Positions 58,771-64,000 of a stretch of DNA of 64,000 nucleotides are shown here, piece after piece. Positions within the stretch are counted from its first letter, which is position 1, and each line of letters opens with the position of its first letter. The notes under the pieces were generated by a model. That model was not told where the DNA came from. It did not search any database and saw only the letters and a list, made by a program, of their open reading frames with translations. Both the position numbers and the translations under genes were made by a program. Source of the stretch: Euonymus europaeus. Lineage: Eukaryota; Streptophyta; Magnoliopsida; Celastrales; Celastraceae. The stretch spans positions 7,328,501 through 7,392,500 of the forward strand of contig OY756958.1 of NCBI GenBank assembly GCA_963580455.1, written 5' to 3'.

Positions 58771-60087
58771 TTAATCATCACACTTGTCACATAGGTCAGG
58801 TTGAATTTCAGTGAGTGAAATTCCTGTGTCGAGGTAGTTTTTAGTGAGCATGTCTTGAGGAAGCATGTGTGAATTCCAGTAGTGGGTAACCCATTTGAGA
58901 TGGTTCTCCACTGTGAATCCAAACGTTATTCTACCTGCTGGTACCCTCAATGCTTGCCATCGCCCACCATATATCCATCTCAAATGTACCTTATCTGATG
59001 CATCATTCTGACAAAGATGCCATATTGTTTTTTCGTTAGAAGAAAAAACAGCTGGTAATTTTTTTGTTTTTTAATTTTTCTTACCCCAATTATAACAATG
59101 TCTTTGATCTCTGTCTGACCACCTTGGAAAAGGGTTTGAACTATCATCCAACCAATGTTGGCTGCGGGAAATCCGACGTCTATTGTTAAGTTGTGGTCTT
59201 TGTAAACACATGGTATACTGATCACCCAATTTAACCCGTACATAAGATATAAAAGTAGATCTCAGATCAGTAGACTGAAGAATGAAGATAGTAATTTATC
59301 TAGTATGTGTGTATATATAGTAATTTTACCTTTTATATTCCGAAATTACTGTTGATAGTTTTGAAAGCTGTTTTTCCTTGCCTTTCTTAGCCATTTCCTT
59401 GAATGCTTGCTTGCTGAGGATGAACTCTGCCTTGTGAGGATTCCTAAGAACTGCGTGTCACTGTCACTTTAGTTCCGTTGCTATTACACAGATCTTTGTC
59501 TGTGCATATTACCTACTGTCAAAAAAAATTGAAAGTGAATGATACATACATACATATATATATATGTATATATATATATATAATGATTTCAGTTTCACCA
59601 ATTGAATCATGAACTTCGTTGCAAAAAAACTCGATAAAATCAACATCAGTCATACATTGGCACTCAAAGTGAAACTCCTTGATAATATTATAAGAAGAAA
59701 TTATACCAAAAACATAAAAACAGACCTGATAGCATTTACCACACGCAACTCCCTGATTATAGAAAGATTCACTAACGGCAGCAAATCAGCAATGTGTCCA
59801 CCAGACAATTCTAAAGCCTGAGAATGGCTATAATAACAAGTAAAATCTGCATACTCCGCAAAATGATGTAAAATGTTAACGCACTACTAAACCTATATTT
59901 TCTTAATGACAGCGAATAAAGAAACCAAACAAACTTGGCTCTGGGGAGAAGGATGGAACACTACTTACCCAGTCCTGAGGGAAAGTTGGCATGGTCTACT
60001 TTTAGATAACTGAAACAGCGATCGCATAGCTTCAGGGCCATTTGCATATGAGAAAAGAAGGAAAATAAAGCAAACCAAGACACCTAT
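58771..60087 (-). pseudogene. Expansin-like A (EXLA) gene with frameshifts
   Basis: Exon-like blocks on the minus strand: 60087-59969, 59827-59726, 59512-59330, 59217-59085 and 59007-58771. They encode a hydrophobic leader (VCFIFLLFSYA), C-D-R-C-F, S-G-G-H-I-A, Y-N-Q-G-V-A-C-G-K-C-Y-Q (double-psi barrel), V-I-C-T-D-K-D-L-C, E-F-I-L-S-K-Q-A-F, L-F-Q-G-G-Q-T-E-I, L-R-V-P-A-G and a Cys-rich end CDKCDD. The order and the phases of the last introns match expansin-like A wall proteins. There are single-base shifts between leader and C-D-R-C, after S-G-G-H-I-A, and before R-N-P-H-K. The likely start codon reads ATA. It is probably a pseudogene, unless the shifts are assembly errors. Confidence 0.75.
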
Positions 60088-60603
60088 TTGTTTAATTTGA
60101 GGATATATGGGATATGGAAGTGAAACCAAGGAGGATATATATATATATATATATAGATAGATGCAGTTTATACAAAATAATGGAAAAGGTGTAATTTGAG
60201 AAGGATTGAAGCTTGCCATTAGTCAAGAGAAATTTGTAAAAATGACCCAGTTAAAAAGTCAAATTGGCAAAATAACTTTGTCCCTAAAATAATTGGTGAA
60301 ATGACCTCATTTGAATTTTTTGAGACTAAAATACCATCTTTTTGAAAAATAAAACAAAATGAAACTTCTTCGTCAAACTTTTTCGCTCTATACTTCTCAC
60401 TCCTCACTCCCCACTTTTGATATCAACACATTGAGATATCTACAATCTATTTGTGTTTTTGTTCAGATTTTGTCCTCAAAGTGAATATTTTTTTGTTCCA
60501 GATCTCTAAAGATATCAAAAAATCAAGTGAGTTCACATTTTTCTATGAAAGTATGTCAAATATTTCGTAAAATTTGTCTTTTAGTGTTCACAATATATGT
60601 AGT

Positions 60604-61175
60604 TGGTCAAGCATTTAATTTTTATGGTCGAGCATTTAATTTTTATGGTCGAGCATCTATTATATGGTTGAACAAAGTTATTTTGTGGTTGAGTGCAAAT
60701 TTGTTTTGGTTGAACATATTTTTACTTGGTCGAGCAAAATTATTTTGTGGTGGAACAATTTTTTATTTGGTCGAGCAAAGTTGTTTTGTGGTTGAGCACA
60801 AATTTATTTTTGGTTGAGCATATTTTTACTTGGTCGAGCAAAGTTGTTTTGTGGTCGAGCAATTTTTTATTTGGTCGAGCAAAGTTGTTTTGTGGTTGAG
60901 CACAAATTTATTTTTGGTTGAGCATATTTTTACTTGGTCGAGCAAAGTTATTTTGTGGTCGAGCAATTTTTTATTTGGTCGAGCAAAGTTGTTTTGTGGT
61001 TGAGCATATTTTTACTTGGTCGAGCAAAGTTGTTTTGTGGTTGAGCAATTTTTTATTTGGTCGAGCAAAATTGTTTTGTGGTTGAGCACAAATTTATTTT
61101 TGGTTGAGCAAAATTGTTTGTGATCGATAAATTTTTTATTTGGTCGGGCAAAGTTAGTTTGTGGTTGAACAAAAT
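60604..61175 (+). repeat. MULE left subterminal array, GGTYGAGCA units
   Basis: About 28 units of 18-22 bp, each starting GGT(C/T)GAGCA followed by an A/T-rich half. A higher-order period of about 103 bp (five units) is visible from 60770 to 61000, for example the repeated GAGCACAAATTTATTTTTGG at about 60793 and 60897. Confidence 0.9.
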
Positions 61176-61231
61176 TATTTTTTTAGTCCGGTTTATTAAT
61201 TTTGTATTGTCTTATTACTATGCGTGCAGGA

Positions 61232-61734
61232 ATGGATTCTGAGATTGATTTTGTTTTATTATATGGTGGAGTGTGGGAAAATTGTCGAGACACATACAGT
61301 TTCAAAGGGGGAGAAGTCAAGGAGTAATTGTATCTAATACAATTACATATACAAAATTTATTCAGCTCATATACTAGTTGATTGGAGTGGATTCTAGTCC
61401 TTTTGATTTGGTTATGAAGTTTGTGTACAATACTCATTTCAAAATGACACCGATGGAGCTTCGAAATGATCGTGACTTACAGTTTTTTCTTAGACAAAAT
61501 GATAATCCTCTACGACCTGGTACTCCACTGTGTGTAACAACCAAGCAGAGAGTAAACGATCAGTTTATTTCACAAGATGTGAGCTATGTTCCAAGAATCC
61601 ACGAAGATTTTGTTGCACCAAATGTTGGCTCTATTTCTCCTGAGCTGCAACAATGTGCCAATAAATTAGTAATACATAAAGATGGTGACGACGAGCAGAT
61701 TAATGATTATAATGATTTTGCGTTCAATTATTGA
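61232..61734 (+). pseudogene. MULE transposase (MURA) N-terminal fragment
   Basis: ATG at 61232 begins MDSEIDFVLLYGGVWENC and TYSFKGGEVK. A one-base shift at about 61320 leads to G-V-I-V-S-N-T-I-T-Y-T-K-F, with a stop at 61375. The frame is then open at 61378-61734: D-S-S-P-F-D-L-V-M-K-F-V-Y, M-E-L-R-N-D-R-D-L-Q-F-F-L, P-L-C-V-T-T. These match the N-terminal domain of plant MuDR-like transposases. The catalytic MULE domain and SWIM zinc finger are absent. The fragment ends where an LTR is inserted. Confidence 0.75.
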
Positions 61735-62955
61735 TGTAAAAATACTTGCAAGCGCACAAGTGTACTAATGTAGCACAAAGTGAGAATACAAGGTCGATCC
61801 CACAGGGACAAGTTAAATAGAATAATGCACTCAACTAATAAAATCAATGACAATTTAAATACATAAAATAACTTTGATTCTTTAAAGCAATGAGTAAACA
61901 TAATTTCACAAGTTACAATGAGGAAAGCCTAGGGCACAACCTTACCAAGCAATCCTATTATGAGACACAAAAGTTAAGCATTCGATAACAATTCCAATTC
62001 AAGGGTCGATTCCTCACTCAATTATGTTATTCCATTGATCGTGGCAATAACACGTATTATTAATACTAAATTAATCCTGTTTGATCGCAGTCTTTAGTTT
62101 AGTAAAAATAACCCATTATGACTAGAAGAACTAAACAACCAATCAATCCCCTAAACCCGGATCAGAGCATTCGACAATTAATCTTCTTAATTTCAATTCT
62201 ACCAAAATACATAAATACGGATCGTTTATGTGATTTGACTAGATGAGTATAATAAACAACATAATTGATGATCAAGCAATTATGTAGAAATCATACTTTG
62301 AAGTATGACAATTAAGAACAAGAATTGAGAATTGAATCAAAAGCTCATAATATAGATCAAATCATCTCATAACATTCATGCTTGGCTAGGTCAACCATAG
62401 AAATAAGTTTAGTTACAAACCATAATAACAAATACACAAGAAAAGGAAGAAGAAACCATGGTAATATGCTCAAAGGAAGGAAGGAAGAAGATGAACAAGA
62501 TGAAGATGTTGATGAGCTGTCTCTCCTCTCTAGCAAGATGTTGGAACCCCTCTTTAGTGTTTTTAAGCCTTATTTATACTCCAAGTGGGTTTCCCCTAGG
62601 TTTACACAAGTCAACTAAGTTTTTACTAATTCTGGAAATAAACTTTTGGTCATCGTGCTCTTCTGGCTTTGGAGCGTTGGAAGGACGTTTTGCTCGGCTA
62701 TGAAATGCTGGAGCGCTGGAAAGGCGCCGAAAGAGCATTTTTCTCTGGTTTTATGTCTTATGGAGTGCTGGAATGCTGGTAGGGCGCTGAAAGTGCGTTT
62801 TCCACTGGTTTTTAGCCATATTTCAATCAATTTAACCACAACTTCACTTCAACCCTCCTACATACAAAACACACAAAATCTCAAAGTATCAACATAATCT
62901 TAACACAAAATAATGTAAATATGTACCAAAATATGCATGTAAATGTGGTATAAAA
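61735..62955 (-). repeat. Gypsy (Athila/Tat-like) LTR inside the MULE
   Basis: On the minus strand it ends with a U5-like layout (rc of 61736-61810: GTCCCTGTGGGATCGACC, then CACTTGTGCGCTTGCAAG). A TATA-like AGTATAAATAAGG (rc of 62568-62580) lies upstream. A two-copy repeat of about 85 bp is at 62660-62815 (GGAGCG/TGGAGTGCTGG). No internal genes, so probably a solo LTR; I found no clear target duplication. Confidence 0.6.
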
Positions 62956-62964
62956 TACCATATA

Positions 62965-63395
62965 CATATTTGCTCAACCATATACATATTTGCTCAACCA
63001 CAAGACAAAATTGCTCAACCAAGTACAAAGTTTGCTCGACTAAAACAAAAAATTGCTCAACCACAAAACAGATTTGCTCAACCATATACAGATTTGCTCG
63101 ACCACAAGACAAAATTGTTCAACCAAGTACAAAGTTTGCTTGACCAAAACAAAAAATTGCTCAACCATGTAAAAGTTTGCTAAATCTCAAAACATATTCT
63201 CTCAACCAAGATTTACTCAACTAAGTAAAAGATTGCTCGACCAATTTTTTTTCGCTCAACCAATTATAAGTTTCCTCAACCATAAAAAAGATTTGCTCAA
63301 CAACCACAAACTTTGCTCGACCATGAACTTCAATGCTCAACCATAATCCAAACTTGCTCAATCAGTTATGAAAATGCACTCAACTAGTTATATAG
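62965..63395 (-). repeat. MULE right subterminal array, TGCTCAACCA units
   Basis: About 22 units of 19-21 bp starting TGCTC(A/G)ACCA, the reverse complement of the left-array core. Units nearest the element end (63180-63395) are the most diverged. Confidence 0.9.
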
Positions 63396-63813
63396 ATTTC
63401 CTCATAAATATCCAATTTAAAACCAGAAACAAGCCCTTCCATCAAACGCAAGAAATCTAAACCAAATTAGGAGTCGAAAGAGACAAAGTAGTGAGAAGTT
63501 AGAAGTAATGCATACCAGTAATCTAAGTAAGCAATAAGAGCATTTGAATGTTGGGAAGGGTCGCCGTAGGAGTTGTTTCGTTGAAGAAGTCGAGTTGGAG
63601 AAGAAGCTTGATCGGTGTTTGTAGGGAGTCGTCGAGCGTGGGTTGAAAAGAAGGAGGCGTGTGAATTTTGGGAATGACCTCTTTTGTAATATTAAGGGTG
63701 TTTTAGTCATTTTAAGAGAGAATTAGGTTATTTTTCTTGAAAATTTATAACTAGGTTATTTCTTCAATTTGACTTTTCAAGTGGGTCACTTTTACAAATT
63801 TCCCATTAGTCAA

Positions 63814-64000
63814 CGACATAACTGTAAATGCGCATGGATTGTTGGAATATCATCTAATATTCTAATCCTAGTGGATGGTTGGAATTTCAAGGCGGAATCT
63901 CATCTAGTTCAAAAAATCTAATACTAGTGGATGGTTGGAATATCGATTCATTAAAATGCATTTCACGTGTTCGAGTTTAAAAAGCGATGATACTAGGTAT
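63814..64000. other. Right flank with short direct repeat
   Basis: CTAGTGGATGGTTGGAAT occurs at 63868 and again at 63924. No gene is visible before the window ends. Confidence 0.6.

Larger units (their letters stand above)
60227..63804 (+). mobile_element. Mutator-like element (MULE) with facing subterminal arrays
   Basis: Perfect 9-bp duplication ATTAGTCAA (60218-60226 and 63805-63813), the hallmark of Mutator-like elements. The ends are inverted: GAGAAATTTGTAAAAATGAC against GGGAAATTTGTAAAAGTGAC, with similarity for about 45 bp (..AAAAGTCAAATT). Inside come a 20-21 bp unit array in one orientation (60604-61175), a truncated transposase gene (61232-61734), a Gypsy-type LTR (61735-62955), and a matching array in the opposite orientation (62965-63395). 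Confidence 0.9.

Noticed and set aside
59609..59821. 70-codon plus-strand ORF
   Set aside because: It is antisense to the second exon of the EXLA-like remnant, whose conserved Cys motifs decide the strand.
60604..63395. CRISPR-like array of regular repeats
   Set aside because: Units are directly abutting, degenerate and in opposite orientation at the two ends of a plant MULE; there are no spacers and no cas genes.

Overview
This is a window of plant nuclear DNA, most likely from a eudicot. It is AT-rich, it has intron-containing plant genes (a GCK-domain protein and VPS38), and most of it is made of nested plant transposons: Copia and Gypsy/Athila LTR elements, a TRIM, and hAT, PIF/Harbinger and Mutator-like DNA elements. 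I see no rRNA, tRNA or CRISPR array and no bacterial-style operons.

Layout: 0.3-0.7 kb holds a complete miniature LTR element (TRIM) with its target duplication. 1.2-8.2 kb is a decayed Copia element broken by a Gypsy-type LTR and by MITE-like pieces, followed by a second, different Copia gag (8.2-8.7 kb). 8.7-16.06 kb is a minus-strand Athila-like Gypsy element with two LTRs, a tRNA-Asp-type primer site, gag, protease, a fused integrase tail and an Athila ORF; the centre of pol is missing. 16-31.3 kb is a graveyard of LTR fragments, a minus-strand Gypsy RNase H/integrase piece (19.4-20.8 kb), inverted LTR pieces (22.4-25.1 kb) and a tandem 180-bp repeat (28.2-28.7 kb). 32.46-38.5 kb is a nearly complete minus-strand Copia element whose gag is split by a solo LTR (36.1-37.4 kb) and whose integrase has lost a catalytic aspartate. 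39.6-43.3 kb is Gypsy LTR sequence.

The genic island is 45.4-54.3 kb. A GCK-domain gene (minus) and a six-exon VPS38 gene (plus; 353 residues, all splice junctions in phase) are transcribed away from each other across about 0.36 kb. VPS38 is a subunit of the endosomal PI3-kinase complex. A 953-bp hAT-type element with 8-bp duplications follows at 55.5-56.4 kb. From 57.3 to 63.8 kb a frameshifted expansin-like A gene is sandwiched between a PIF/Harbinger-type element carrying a 29-bp minisatellite and a 3.6-kb Mutator-like element.

The most unusual structure is that Mutator-like element (60227-63804). It has a perfect 9-bp target duplication and related terminal inverted repeats. Inside these lie two long arrays of 20-21 bp units built on TGGTYGAGCA that face each other in opposite orientation around a truncated transposase gene, which is itself interrupted by a Gypsy-type LTR. 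Coordinates of old element edges are approximate unless a target duplication is quoted.
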